Notes: a model not told the origin generated them from the letters alone. A stretch of 64,000 nucleotides of DNA from Paracoccaceae bacterium (GCA_019911965.1 JAIOJF010000027.1:1-64000); one strand, 5' to 3'. Numbered from the stretch's first letter, positions 43,957-54,967 are shown. Made by a program: numbers and translations.

Positions 43957-44454
43957 ATGTATTCGCGTCGGACATTCGTAACCGCGGCTTTGGTCTGCTG
44001 CATGTTTGGAACCTCCAGCCCGGCCTTCGCTGACGGAAAACCGTTCGTTGAGACGCCAGGCACCAACAAGTCAAACACCAAGCTTCCGCGGTCCGCGAAA
44101 TGCGCCGGAATGGAAGCGGAACTACGTTACGCAACAGAGCGCGTCAAAAATGCCAAGAAAACGGTTACTCTTCTCAGCAGCCGGTTGCGTGATGCAAAGA
44201 ACGAGGAAAAGACACAAGAAGACCTGACCGACGATATTGCAATCGGTAAGGGTCGTTTCCGCAGCCTTTCTGCGACGGAACGAAAGGCCAGGCTGAAGAA
44301 GGAAGAAAAGCACCTCAAGAATCTTCGCCGCGCAACTGCGAAAGCGGAAAAAGAACACGCAGATGGTGTCAAGTGGAGAGATCGTGAAATCTCCGACCGC
44401 CAGAACCTGATCACCAAAATGAAGGCGGCGGGTTGCAAGGTGCCACTGTATTAG
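43957..44454 (+). CDS. Tat-signal exported coiled-coil protein, unknown
   Basis: A 165-residue protein with an N-terminal signal containing SRRTFV (twin-arginine consensus) followed by a short hydrophobic core and AFA-type cleavage near residue 25, so it may be exported folded by Tat. The mature part is highly charged (Lys, Glu, Arg) and predicted as one long coiled coil (about 50-150), with one Cys in KCAGME and one near the C-terminus in GCKVPLY that could form a disulfide. Base composition is visibly more AT-rich than the neighbours, hinting at recent acquisition. GAGG sits 9 nt before ATG 43957. No family recognised. Confidence 0.65.
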   Translation: MYSRRTFVTAALVCCMFGTSSPAFADGKPFVETPGTNKSNTKLPRSAKCAGMEAELRYATERVKNAKKTVTLLSSRLRDAKNEEKTQEDLTDDIAIGKGRFRSLSATERKARLKKEEKHLKNLRRATAKAEKEHADGVKWRDREISDRQNLITKMKAAGCKVPLY

Positions 44455-44614
44455 CAGCCTGCGCACCGGGATTTGCCGGCAGAAAACTGTCACCTCCAGC
44501 CATAGTACCGGGTAGCGTTTCCTGATTGCTCGCCTGATGTCCGGCCTGTGCCCCCTGCGGTTTTGTGTGGCGGGATCACCTTGAATGGTGGTGGCGTTCT
44601 GGTCTGGTTTCGCC

Positions 44615-45745
44615 CTAAACGTGGCGCAAGTCACCGCGCACCGGCCTGGCCCTCACGCCCCGATGCAATCGCCGCAGCAGAAAGCTCAGCACCAGGTTGC
44701 CGACCAGCACGATCAATGCGGTCGCCAGCCCGAACGCGGCGATACCCAGCGCCACCACCTCGTCAGCGTAGCGCAGGGTTGCGCGGAAAACCCGCGATTT
44801 GCCAAGGAATTCCAGCCGCCCCACCGTTCGGGGCCCGCCCGCCTCGACCGCGCGGGCAAGGCGGGCGGCTTCTGCCGGATCGTCGGCGAAGCGCAACACA
44901 TGCAGCGAGCGCCTGAGCCCGATCGTTCCCCGAAGATCGCCGGTGGTTTCCGCCAGCGCCATCAGCGGGCGCAGGCGCGAAGGGTCAACCGCGCGCGGCA
45001 GATCATCGGACAGGCGGCCAAGCCGGGTGGTGGCCAGGATATTCCAGTTGATCGCCTCGCGCCCGGTGCGGGCGATGAACCGCGCCATGGCCGGTGTGAC
45101 CGCGCCCATATGCCGCCCGGTCCTGAGCAGAGTCGCCCCAACCTTGACGCTGGCGGAGGTGCCGAAGGTCAGCGGGATCAGGATCTCCGCGCCGAGACCA
45201 ACCGCCGACAGGGTCAGATCGAACATGTCCACCTCGTAGCCCAAAGCGTAATTGCCGCTTTCGCGCACCACCCCGGCGATATCGCCCACCGGTGTCAGAT
45301 CGACGGGCGCGCGGCACCACAGGATGGCGGAAAATTCGCAGGCCTTCGGGTCCCACATGCAGGCGGCGCATTTGCCGCCCGTCGCCAGCCAGCCGTGATC
45401 CAGCGCCTCCGCCTCGGCACGCCGCGCGGCGATGTCGGGCGGTTGAGCCAGCCCTTCGGCTGATGCCGCCTCCTCGACCGCTTCGATGGCCAGCCAGTTG
45501 CGTGGTTCCGCATCCAGCAGCGTCTGCATCTTGGCGTCATAGGCGGCTTGCGTGATCCCTTCCGCCGCCATCCGGTCCAGCCGGGCGGCGATCCTTGTGC
45601 TGGTGGTATCGACCAGCATGGCAAAGGCCGGATCGCGGCGAAGGCCGTCCAGCCGCCACAGCGTTCCTGCCAGTGACACCAGCAGCGCCAGCGTCAGGCC
45701 AAGCCGCAGCGCCTTGGCAATTGCGGGAAATGGTCCAGAGCTCAT
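44615..45745 (-). CDS. Membrane protein of unknown function with Cys-rich segment
   Basis: A 376-residue protein with an N-terminal membrane segment (about 12-30) and a C-terminal one (about 333-358), followed by a basic tail, so the middle is probably periplasmic. Residues 125-146 contain four Cys (GGKCAACMWDPKACEF and LWCRAP) that could form disulfides or bind a metal. A moderately hydrophobic region (about 175-205) may be amphipathic. I recognise no family. It sits alone between the coiled-coil gene and trpS, on the trpS strand. Confidence 0.7.
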   Translation of the reverse strand: MSSGPFPAIAKALRLGLTLALLVSLAGTLWRLDGLRRDPAFAMLVDTTSTRIAARLDRMAAEGITQAAYDAKMQTLLDAEPRNWLAIEAVEEAASAEGLAQPPDIAARRAEAEALDHGWLATGGKCAACMWDPKACEFSAILWCRAPVDLTPVGDIAGVVRESGNYALGYEVDMFDLTLSAVGLGAEILIPLTFGTSASVKVGATLLRTGRHMGAVTPAMARFIARTGREAINWNILATTRLGRLSDDLPRAVDPSRLRPLMALAETTGDLRGTIGLRRSLHVLRFADDPAEAARLARAVEAGGPRTVGRLEFLGKSRVFRATLRYADEVVALGIAAFGLATALIVLVGNLVLSFLLRRLHRGVRARPVRGDLRHV

Positions 45746-45829
45746 GCGGCGGAAGTCTACTGCAATCCTACCCGCCGCGATACCGGATGGATCGAATTGT
45801 CCGTAAACACTGCGTTTCCCGCAATAAAC

Positions 45830-46858
45830 CTAACGACGGCGCGAGCGCACCATGCCGACGATGTCCAGCGTTTCCTCCAGCACCGGTTCGGCAATCGCCG
45901 CGGCGCGGTCGGCACCTTCGCCCAACAGGCGGTCGATCTCGCCCGGATCAGCCATCAGGCGCGCCATCTCGGTGTTGATCGGCGACAGGACGGCCACCGC
46001 CAGATCGGCCAGTTTCGGCTTGAACTGGCCAAACTGGGCACCGGCGTTTTCAGCCACCACCTGATCCGGCGTCATGCCCGCAAGCGCGGCGTAGATGTTC
46101 ACCAGATTGCGCGCCTCGGCCCGGTCGTCCAGCCCCGCCAGCGTATCCGGCAGCGGATCGGGATCGGTGCGAGCCTTGCGGATCTTCTGCGAGATCGTGT
46201 CGGCATCGTCGGTCAGGTTGATCCGGCTCATATCGCTGGGATCGGATTTCGACATTTTCTTCGAGCCGTCCCGCAGGCTCATCACCCGCATTCCTGCGCC
46301 TTCGATCACGCCTTCGGTCAGCGGGAAATGCTCCACCCCGAAATCATGGTTGAACTTGGCGGCGATGTCGCGGGTCAGCTCGATATGCTGCTTCTGGTCG
46401 TCACCGACCGGCACATGCGTCGCCTTGTAGACCAGAATATCGGCGGCCATCAGCGCCGGATATGCGAACAGGCCGACCGAGGCGTTCTCGCGGTTCTTGC
46501 CGGCCTTGTCCTTGAACTGGGTCATCCGGTTCAGCCAGCCCATCCGGGCGACGCAATTGAACACCCAGGCCAGTTCGGCATGGGCCGGCACCTGCGACTG
46601 GTTGAACAGGATCGAGCGGGCCGGGTCCAGCCCGGCGGCGATGAACCCGGCGGCCAGTTCGCGGGTGGCGCGTTTCAGGTCCTTGGGGTCCTGCCATGTG
46701 GTGATGGCGTGCAGATCGACCATGCAATAGATGGTCTCAACGCCGCTGGCCTGCATCTCGACAAACCGCTTCAGCGCACCGAGGTAATTACCAAGCGTAA
46801 GGTTCCCGGTCGGCTGAATGCCGGAAAAGACGCGAGGCGTGTGGACCGCTTCGGTCAT
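45830..46858 (-). CDS. trpS: Tryptophanyl-tRNA synthetase
   Basis: Class I synthetase charging tRNA-Trp. The N-terminal [20 protein letters not shown] (about 11-30) contains the HIGH equivalent (TLGN) and the KMSKS loop is [11 protein letters not shown] (about 196-206). Length 342 is typical of bacterial TrpS. It is divergent from the rhomboid-like gene with 89 bp between. Confidence 0.96.
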   Translation of the reverse strand: MTEAVHTPRVFSGIQPTGNLTLGNYLGALKRFVEMQASGVETIYCMVDLHAITTWQDPKDLKRATRELAAGFIAAGLDPARSILFNQSQVPAHAELAWVFNCVARMGWLNRMTQFKDKAGKNRENASVGLFAYPALMAADILVYKATHVPVGDDQKQHIELTRDIAAKFNHDFGVEHFPLTEGVIEGAGMRVMSLRDGSKKMSKSDPSDMSRINLTDDADTISQKIRKARTDPDPLPDTLAGLDDRAEARNLVNIYAALAGMTPDQVVAENAGAQFGQFKPKLADLAVAVLSPINTEMARLMADPGEIDRLLGEGADRAAAIAEPVLEETLDIVGMVRSRRR

Positions 46859-46947
46859 GGCTGTCTCCTGATCTGGACTAAATGGACGCGGTGCCTTATC
46901 GCTGCATCACCCCGACCCGTCAACACCCGGAAATCAAAGGCGCGCCG

Positions 46948-47649
46948 ATGTTCACCGACGATCACAACGCCCCTCCGATCAATCCGCTGCCGCCGGTGGT
47001 CTGGGTGCTGGCGATTGCGATAACAGGCGTGGAACTGGCCCTGCAGGGGGCGGAGCACAAGCTGTTCGGCGGCCCGGCAGCAGTTGGCTGGCGGCTGGAA
47101 TGGATCACCCGATTCGGCTTTTTCGATGCGGTCTGGACCTGGATGCTGGACTCCTGGCGGTTTCCGGGCGAGCACCTGCTCCGGTTCATGTCCTATCTGG
47201 TCATCCACGGCAGTTTCAGCCATGCGCTGTTTGCCGTCGTGTTCATCCTGGCCATCGGCAAGATGGTGGCCGAGGCGTTCTCGTCGCTGGCGTTTCTGGC
47301 GATCTTTGCCCTAAGCGGGATAACCGGTGCGCTGGCCTATGCGGTGCTGCTGGATACCAGTATTCCGCTGATCGGGGCTTTTCCCGGCATTTACGGGCTG
47401 ATCGGCGCCCTGACCTTCATGCTGTGGATGACCGCGAAACTGACCGGCACCAGCCAGACCAAGGCCTTCACGCTGATCGCCTTCCTTCTGGGCATCCAGT
47501 TGTTTTTCAAGTTCGTGTTTGGCGGCGGCGATGACTGGCTGGCCGATATCGCCGGGTTCGCCACCGGATTCCTGCTGTCGTTTCCACTGTCGCCGCGCGG
47601 TGGCGAACGCATGGCACAAGTATTGGCCAAGGTAAGGCGGCGGCGCTGA
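46948..47649 (+). CDS. Rhomboid-family membrane protein lacking catalytic residues
   Basis: Six-segment rhomboid fold: the L1/TM2 region reads HGSFSHALFAVVF (His87, His92), TM4 reads LIGAFPGIYGLIGA, and TM6 reads DDWLADIAGFATGFLL. In active rhomboids TM4 has GxSG, TM6 has a His before GGF/AGF, and TM2 has a conserved Asn. Here these positions are Phe145, Asp200 and Ala96. The protein is therefore predicted to be a pseudoprotease, comparable in principle to iRhoms and derlins. Start ATG 46948 has AAAGG 8 nt upstream; 233 residues. I believe related Rhodobacterales proteins share this pattern, which would make it a conserved inactive group. Confidence 0.82.
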   Translation: MFTDDHNAPPINPLPPVVWVLAIAITGVELALQGAEHKLFGGPAAVGWRLEWITRFGFFDAVWTWMLDSWRFPGEHLLRFMSYLVIHGSFSHALFAVVFILAIGKMVAEAFSSLAFLAIFALSGITGALAYAVLLDTSIPLIGAFPGIYGLIGALTFMLWMTAKLTGTSQTKAFTLIAFLLGIQLFFKFVFGGGDDWLADIAGFATGFLLSFPLSPRGGERMAQVLAKVRRRR

Positions 47650-47688
47650 GTCGCACGGGCGCGACAGTTTAGAATCGTTCCAGTGATC

Positions 47689-47717
47689 TTGACAAAAACA
47701 CTTGGGATCGACATATC
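47689..47717 (+). promoter_or_regulatory. Putative promoter of the nfu-tsaB-rimI operon
   Basis: A perfect TTGACA -35 (47689-47694) is followed 17-19 bp later by an imperfect -10 (CATATC to TATCCC region, 47712-47719), 26 bp before the nfu start. GAGGAAA then serves as ribosome binding site. Confidence 0.45.
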
Positions 47718-47744
47718 CCATGTTCAGGCTCATGAGGAAACCCG

Positions 47745-48305
47745 ATGTTCATTCAGACCGAAACCACCCCGAACCCCGCCACGCTGAAATTCCGGCCCGG
47801 CCAGTCTGTGCTGGACAACGGCACCGCCGATTTTCCCAGCCCCGAATCCGCCTCCGCCTCGCCGCTGGCACAGCGGTTGTTTGCGGTCGATGGCGTGACG
47901 GCGGTCTTCTTCGGCGACGATTTCATCACCGTCACCAAGCAGGAGGCGCTGGACTGGAATCACCTGAAACCTTCGGTCCTTGGCGCGATCATGGAGCATT
48001 TCCAATCCGGCGCACCGGTGATCGAAACCGGGGCGGAGCAGGCGGCGCATACCGCCCATGACGGGCCGGATGCGGAAATCGTCAGCCAGATCAAGGAATT
48101 GCTGGATACCCGCGTGCGCCCCGCCGTGGCCCAGGACGGTGGCGACATCACCTTCCACGGCTTTGATCGCGGTATCGTCTATCTGACGATGAAAGGTGCC
48201 TGTGCGGGCTGCCCGTCTTCCACCATGACGCTGAAGATGGGGATCGAGAATCTGCTGCGCCACTACATCCCGGAAGTGACCGAGGTTCGCCCCGTTGCCG
48301 CCTGA
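47745..48305 (+). CDS. NifU/Nfu-type iron-sulfur cluster scaffold protein
   Basis: Two domains: an N-terminal Nfu_N domain (about 3-90, beginning FIQTETTPNPATLKF) and a C-terminal NifU domain (about 108-180) with the cluster-binding CxxC in GACAGCPSS. This architecture matches Nfu1/NfuA-like carriers that deliver 4Fe-4S clusters to apoproteins. 186 residues. First gene of a tight operon: its 3' end overlaps tsaB by 11 nt. Confidence 0.93.
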   Translation: MFIQTETTPNPATLKFRPGQSVLDNGTADFPSPESASASPLAQRLFAVDGVTAVFFGDDFITVTKQEALDWNHLKPSVLGAIMEHFQSGAPVIETGAEQAAHTAHDGPDAEIVSQIKELLDTRVRPAVAQDGGDITFHGFDRGIVYLTMKGACAGCPSSTMTLKMGIENLLRHYIPEVTEVRPVAA

Positions 48306-48951
48306 GCCAAGAATTCTGGCCTTCGACACATCGGCCGCGCATTGCGCGGCCGCTTTGCTTTGTGGTGGCCGCATCACGGCGGAACGCATTGAAATCATGG
48401 CCAAGGGACAGGCCGAACGGCTGTTTCCGATGCTGGAGGAGATGCTGGCAGACGGCGGGCTTGCCTGGCGCGACCTTTCCGCGCTGGCGGTCGGAACCGG
48501 GCCGGGCAATTTCACCGGCATCCGCCTTGGCGTATCTGCGGCGCGCGGGCTGGCGCTGTCGCTGGGCATACCCGCCATCGGCGTTTCGGTGCTGGAGGCG
48601 CAGGCCTTCGGGCTGTCAGGCCGGGTACTCAGCCTGATCGACGCGCGGCGCGGGCAGGTCTATGCGCAGATGTTCCGCGATGGCGTACCGGAAGCCCCGG
48701 CGCTGCTGGATCAGGTGGACATCGTTGCGTGCTTTGGCGGGCAGGTCGATTGCGTTACCGGTGCCGAGGCGGATCAGTTTGCACAGGCGCTGGTGGCATC
48801 GCCCGCCCCGGTTGCCGGTTGCATCGCCACGCAGATGGCACATCTTGCCGCCAGCCGCGCAGTATCGCCTCAGCCACGCCCGGCACCGCTCTATCTGCGC
48901 TCTGCCGATGCAGCCCCGTCACGCGATGCGCCGCCGGTGATCCTGGCGTGA
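48295..48951 (+). CDS. tsaB: tRNA threonylcarbamoyladenosine biosynthesis protein TsaB
   Basis: An inactive paralogue of TsaD needed, with TsaC/D/E, for t6A37 in ANN-decoding tRNAs. The N-terminal ASKHA motif ILAFDTSAAHCAAAL (about 6-20) and VGTGPGNFTGIRLG (about 66-79) are diagnostic. Translation appears to start at TTG 48295 (GAGG about 10 nt upstream); the next ATG lies inside the conserved domain. 218 residues. It overlaps nfu by 11 nt and rimI by 4 nt. Confidence 0.92.
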   Translation: MPPEPRILAFDTSAAHCAAALLCGGRITAERIEIMAKGQAERLFPMLEEMLADGGLAWRDLSALAVGTGPGNFTGIRLGVSAARGLALSLGIPAIGVSVLEAQAFGLSGRVLSLIDARRGQVYAQMFRDGVPEAPALLDQVDIVACFGGQVDCVTGAEADQFAQALVASPAPVAGCIATQMAHLAASRAVSPQPRPAPLYLRSADAAPSRDAPPVILA

Positions 48952-49367
48952 CGCCCGAGGCTCTGGCAGCACTGCATCAGCAATGCTTCACCGCTCCCCG
49001 CCCGTGGAGCGCTGGGGAATTTGCCGGGTTGCTGGCCGGTCCCGGCACCTTTCTGCTGACCCGCGCGCACGCGTTCCTTTTGGGCCGAATTGCCGGACCC
49101 GAAGCAGAATTGCTGACTCTGGCTGTTGCCCCGGATCACCGTCGCCAGGGGCTTGCCGCAACGCTGGTAGGCGACTTCGCCATCACGTCCCGCAACCGCG
49201 GCGCAACCGAAGCGTTTCTTGAGGTTGCCGCCGACAACATTGCCGCCCGCGCCTTGTATTCCACCAGCGGCTTTCAGCAAGTCGCGACGAGGTCCGGATA
49301 TTACACAGGCCCGGACGGCATTACGGTTGCTGCCATCGTCATGCGCCGGTCGCTGGCGGGCGGATAA
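48948..49367 (+). CDS. rimI: GNAT acetyltransferase, RimI-like
   Basis: A GNAT fold whose acetyl-CoA loop reads LAVAPDHRRQGLAATLV (about 64-80), followed by AFLEVAADNIAARALYSTSGF (about 98-118), the RimI pattern. RimI acetylates the N-terminal Ala of ribosomal protein S18; the tsaB-rimI pairing is widespread. Starts with GTG 48948 in a GTGA overlap with the tsaB stop; 139 residues. A general N-alpha-acetyltransferase role is equally possible. Confidence 0.9.
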   Translation: MTPEALAALHQQCFTAPRPWSAGEFAGLLAGPGTFLLTRAHAFLLGRIAGPEAELLTLAVAPDHRRQGLAATLVGDFAITSRNRGATEAFLEVAADNIAARALYSTSGFQQVATRSGYYTGPDGITVAAIVMRRSLAGG

Positions 49368-49414
49368 GCCTGCTGAAGATTTCGCGGATTTCCTGATTGA
49401 CTGGTAAAAAATGG

Positions 49415-49444
49415 TTGACCGCCTTTCGGGGCTCCGGTCTTAAT
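49415..49444 (+). promoter_or_regulatory. Putative promoter of the nucleoside transport operon
   Basis: TTGACC (49415-49420) and CTTAAT (49439-49444) are spaced 18 bp apart, about 90 bp before the first gene. Both boxes fit the housekeeping consensus at four or five of six positions. Confidence 0.4.
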
Positions 49445-49533
49445 GTCGGATGATCTGTTCATGATCCGGCAACGCAACCTGACGCCCTGCCAGGCGGAGC
49501 GCTTGCCGCAACGAATAACAACGGGAGAAAACA

Positions 49534-50523
49534 ATGTCCTTCATGAAAGCCGTTCTCGGCACCGTCAGCGCAATCGCGCTCAGCGCCACCGCCGCGCTTG
49601 CCGATCCTGCCATCATCTACGATCTTGGCGGCAAGTTCGACAAATCCTTCAACGAAGCCGCCTTCAACGGCGCCGAGCGCTGGGCCAAGGAAACCGGCGG
49701 AACCTACCGCGATATCGAATTGTCCTCGGAAGCCCAGCGCGAACAGGCGCTGCGCCGCTTCGCCGAGGGCGGGTTCAACCCGATCGTCGTGACCGGTTTC
49801 GCCTTTGCTTCGGCGCTGGAAACCGTTGCCGCCGATTACCCGGACACCAAGTTCGCCATCATCGACATGGTGGTCGGCAACGACAATGTGCGCTCGGTGG
49901 TATTCACCGAACATGAAGGCTCGTATCTGGTCGGCGTCGCCGCCGCCAAGGCGTCGAAATCCGGCACGGTCGGCTTTATCGGCGGAATGGACATTCCGCT
50001 GATCCGCAAATTCGCCTGCGGCTATGTGCAGGGCGTCAAGGCCACCAATGCCGGGGCCACGGTGATCCAGAACATGACCGGCACCACGCCTTCGGCCTGG
50101 AACGACCCGGTGAAGGGTGCGGAACTGACCAAGGCGCAGATCGGCCAGGGCGCTGACGTGGTCTATGCCGCCGCCGGCGGCACCGGCGTCGGCGTGTTGC
50201 AGACCGCCGCCGACGAGGGCGTGCTGTCGATCGGTGTCGACAGCAACCAGAACTACCTGCATCCCGGCTCGGTCCTGACCTCGATGATCAAGCGGGTTGA
50301 TGTGGCCGTGTTCAACGCCTTCTCGGCGGGTGCCGATCTGGAAACCGGCTTCCACGTCCTTGGCACCGCCAATGGCGGGATTGACTACGCGCTCGATGAA
50401 AACAACGCCGCGATCTTCACCGACGAGATCAAGGCCGCCGTCGATGCCGCCAAGGCGGGAATCATCGACGGTTCGATCCAGGTGCACGACTACATGTCCG
50501 ACAATTCCTGCCCGGTCATGTAA
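49534..50523 (+). CDS. BMP-family nucleoside ABC transporter substrate-binding protein
   Basis: A periplasmic binding protein. Residues 1-23 are a signal peptide (cleavage at ALA-D); there is no lipobox Cys, so it is soluble rather than a lipoprotein. The mature protein opens with PAIIYDLGGKFDKSFNEAAF, the BMP (PF02608) signature, and follows with GFIGGMDIPLIRKFACGY. BMP proteins of this type bind purine nucleosides, and the phosphorylase at the end of the operon supports this. 329 residues; GGGAG before ATG 49534. Confidence 0.92.
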   Translation: MSFMKAVLGTVSAIALSATAALADPAIIYDLGGKFDKSFNEAAFNGAERWAKETGGTYRDIELSSEAQREQALRRFAEGGFNPIVVTGFAFASALETVAADYPDTKFAIIDMVVGNDNVRSVVFTEHEGSYLVGVAAAKASKSGTVGFIGGMDIPLIRKFACGYVQGVKATNAGATVIQNMTGTTPSAWNDPVKGAELTKAQIGQGADVVYAAAGGTGVGVLQTAADEGVLSIGVDSNQNYLHPGSVLTSMIKRVDVAVFNAFSAGADLETGFHVLGTANGGIDYALDENNAAIFTDEIKAAVDAAKAGIIDGSIQVHDYMSDNSCPVM

Positions 50524-50534
50524 GGCTGCGGGCC

Positions 50535-52099
<1,565 letters not shown>

Positions 52100-52100
<1 letters not shown>

Positions 52101-53197
52101 TGGAAACGATGCCACGCTGGGCCGATGTCATTCTGGTGCCGCTGATCAATCTGGTGCTGGCCTTCAGCGTTGCCGGGCTGGTGGTGCTGGCCATCGGGCA
52201 GAACCCGCTGGATGCGATCTATTTCATGATCAAGGGCTCGTTGGGGTCCACCCGTGGCATTGGCTATACGCTCTATTACGCCACCAACTACATCTTCACC
52301 GGCCTTGCTGTCGCTGTCGCCTTCCATGCCCGTCTGTTCAATATTGGCGGCGAGGGGCAGGCGGCGGTATCCGGTATCGGCGCGGCGGTGGTGATGCTGG
52401 CCTTTGACTGGCCGCACTGGGCGCTGGCGCTGCCGTTTGCGATTATCGGGGCCGGGCTGTTCGGCGCGGCCTGGGCCTTCATCCCGGCCTGGCTGCAGGC
52501 CAAGCGCGGCAGCCATATCGTGATCACCACGATCATGTTCAACTTCATCGGCGCGGCGCTGCTGGGCTATCTGCTGAACGGATTGCTGAAAAGCCCGCAT
52601 ACCCAGAACGCCGAGACCGTGAATTTCCCCGAAGGGGCCCATCTGCCCACCGCGCATGAGGTGCTGGCCCCGCTCGGGATTGCCTTCAACAAATCGGCAC
52701 CGGCCAATATCTCGTTCCTGCTGGCCATCGCCTGTGCGGTGCTGGTCTGGTATCTGTTGTGGCGCACGCGGCTTGGCTACCAGATCCGGGCCTTCGGCAA
52801 AAGCGAGGCGGCGGCGAAATATGCCGGTATCAACGCGGTTCGCATCACCATCGTCACCATGCTGATTTCCGGCGCGCTGGCGGGGATGCTGTCGATCAAC
52901 GTGGTGGTGGGCGAACAGGAGCGCCTGATCAAGGAATTCGTCGAGGGGGCCGGTTTCGTCGGCATCGCGGTGGCGCTGATGGGCCGGTCGCATCCGTTCG
53001 GGATCGTGCTGGCGGCGCTGTTGTTCGGAATGCTGACGCAGGGCGGCTTTGAATTGCTGTTCGAGATGCCGGCGATCAGCCGCGAGATGGTGCTGGTGAT
53101 TCAGGCGCTGATCATCCTGTTCACCGGGGCGCTGAACTACATGGTGCATGATCCGGTCGAACGCCTGTTCCTGCGCCGGCGCAAAAGGAAAGCCTGA
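52100..53197 (+). CDS. Nucleoside ABC transporter permease 1
   Basis: BPD_transp_2-type permease of 365 residues with about nine or ten membrane segments; the family motif GEGQAAVSGIGAA (about 75-87) and the EAA-like loop YQIRAFGKSEAAAKYAGIN (about 226-244) are visible. It forms the membrane channel with the next gene product. Start overlaps the ATPase stop (TGATG), a sign of translational coupling. The last residues are basic (RRRKRKA). Confidence 0.93.
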
Positions 53198-54177
53198 TGG
53201 ATATTGCCGACGCCTTTCTGCAACTGGTCCTGACGATGGACATGACGATCCGGCTATCGACGGTGCTGATCCTGGCCTGTCTGGCCGGGCTGTTTTCCGA
53301 ACGGGCCGGAATTTTCGATATCGGGCTGGAAGGCAAGATGCTGTTCGCCGCATTCGTTTCGGCGGTGGTGGCGTTTGAATCGGGCAATGCCTGGGTCGGG
53401 GTTCTGGCCGGTATCGGGGCCTCGGTCTGTTTTTCGCTGATCCACGGCCTGGCCTCGATCACCTATCGTGGCAACCAGTTGATTTCCGGCGTGGCGATCA
53501 ACTTTCTGGCCTCGGGCATGACCATAGTGATCGGCCACGCGATATATTCCAAGGGCGGGCAGACCCCCACCCTGTCGGGCGCGGCGCGGTTTCACGAGAT
53601 CACCCTGCCCTTCGCCGAAGCTCTGCGCGATGTTCCGGTGCTGGGTCCGATCTGGTCCGATATGCTGTCGGGCCACAAGCCGATTGTCTATATTGCCTTC
53701 CTGGTTGTGCCGCTGACCTGGTGGATCCTTTATCGCACCCGCTTCGGCCTGCGCCTGCGGGCGGTGGGTGAAAACCCGGCCTCGGTCGACACCGCCGGGG
53801 TTTCGGTGATCCGCTACCGTTATGCGGCGGTGCTGATCTGCGGTGTGTTATGTGGCATTGCCGGGGCCTATCTGTCCACCTCGCAGGCGGCCGGATTCGG
53901 GCGCGAGATGACCGCCGGACGCGGCTTCATCGCGCTGGCGGCGCTGATCTTTTCCAAGTGGCGGCCCTTGTATGCGCTGATGGCCTGCCTGTTGTTCGGC
54001 CTGCTGGAAGCGATCTCGAACCTTTATCCCAATATCGACGTGTTCGGACTGGTGCAGATCCCGGTGCAGTTCACCCAAGCCCTGCCCTATATCCTGACCG
54101 TGGTGATCCTGGCCGGGTTTGTCGGCAAGGCGGTGCCTCCGAAGGCCGGGGGCGAGGCCTATGTCAAGGAACGCTGA
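53197..54177 (+). CDS. Nucleoside ABC transporter permease 2
   Basis: Second BPD_transp_2 permease (326 residues), with ERAGIFDIGLEGKMLFAAF (about 32-50) and the coupling loop GLRLRAVGENPASVDTAGVS. It pairs with permease 1 in a heterodimeric channel. It overlaps the preceding gene by 1 nt and the phosphorylase gene by 17 nt, so uptake and breakdown are made together. Confidence 0.93.
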   Translation: MDIADAFLQLVLTMDMTIRLSTVLILACLAGLFSERAGIFDIGLEGKMLFAAFVSAVVAFESGNAWVGVLAGIGASVCFSLIHGLASITYRGNQLISGVAINFLASGMTIVIGHAIYSKGGQTPTLSGAARFHEITLPFAEALRDVPVLGPIWSDMLSGHKPIVYIAFLVVPLTWWILYRTRFGLRLRAVGENPASVDTAGVSVIRYRYAAVLICGVLCGIAGAYLSTSQAAGFGREMTAGRGFIALAALIFSKWRPLYALMACLLFGLLEAISNLYPNIDVFGLVQIPVQFTQALPYILTVVILAGFVGKAVPPKAGGEAYVKER

Positions 54178-54967
54178 CGATCTTGCCGCCCTGATCCGCG
54201 CCCGCGCCGGGGATGCGCCGGTGCGGTTCGGCCTGATCCTTGGCTCCGGCCTCGGCCATCTGGCCGGGGCGGTAACCGGCACCGCAATCGATTATGCCGA
54301 TCTGCCGGGCTTTCCGCATGCCGGGGTATCGGGGCATAATCCTAAACTGGTGGTCGGCGATCTGGAGGGCGTGCGCGTGGCGGTGTTCGGCGGGCGTGCG
54401 CATTATTATGAAAGCGGGCGCGGCGATGCGATGCGCCTGCCGCTGGAGGTGCTGAAGGCGCTGGGGGCTGAGGCGCTGGTCCTCACCAATGCCGCCGGGT
54501 CAATGCGCGCCGACATTCCGCCCGGCGATCTGATGCTTTTGAGCGATCACATCAACTTCTCCGGCCTGAACCCGCTGATCGGCGAGCCGACGGATGCCCG
54601 CTTCGTGCCGATGAAAGACGCCCATGATCCGGGCCTGCGCGCCGCATTGCAGGCGGCGGCCAAGGCCGAAGGGCTGGCGCTGGCAAGCGGTGTCTATGCC
54701 TGGTATTCCGGCCCTTCGTTCGAGACCCCGGCGGAAATCCGCGCCATCCGCATCCTGGGCGGCGATGCGGTGGGCATGTCCACCGTGCCCGAGGTGATCC
54801 TGGCGCGGTTCCTCGGCTTGAGGGTTGCCGCGATATCGACCATCACCAACATGGCCGCCGGCATGTCGGATGAACAGATCAGCCACGACCACACCAAGGC
54901 AATGGCCCCGATCGGGGCAGCCAAGCTGGAGCGCATCCTGCGCCGGTTCCTCAGCGATACCGTGTGA
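54161..54967 (+). CDS. Purine nucleoside phosphorylase
   Basis: Phosphorolysis of purine nucleosides to base and ribose-1-phosphate. It is the trimeric PNP type (268 residues): LILGSGLGHLAGAV (about 24-37), FGGRAHYYESG (about 75-85, with the catalytic-site His/Glu), TNAAGS (about 107-112) and AVGMSTVPEVILARFLGL with ISTITNMAAG (about 225). Start ATG 54161 is inside the permease gene. Placement directly after a nucleoside importer makes purine salvage the obvious role. Confidence 0.93.
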   Translation: MSRNADDLAALIRARAGDAPVRFGLILGSGLGHLAGAVTGTAIDYADLPGFPHAGVSGHNPKLVVGDLEGVRVAVFGGRAHYYESGRGDAMRLPLEVLKALGAEALVLTNAAGSMRADIPPGDLMLLSDHINFSGLNPLIGEPTDARFVPMKDAHDPGLRAALQAAAKAEGLALASGVYAWYSGPSFETPAEIRAIRILGGDAVGMSTVPEVILARFLGLRVAAISTITNMAAGMSDEQISHDHTKAMAPIGAAKLERILRRFLSDTV

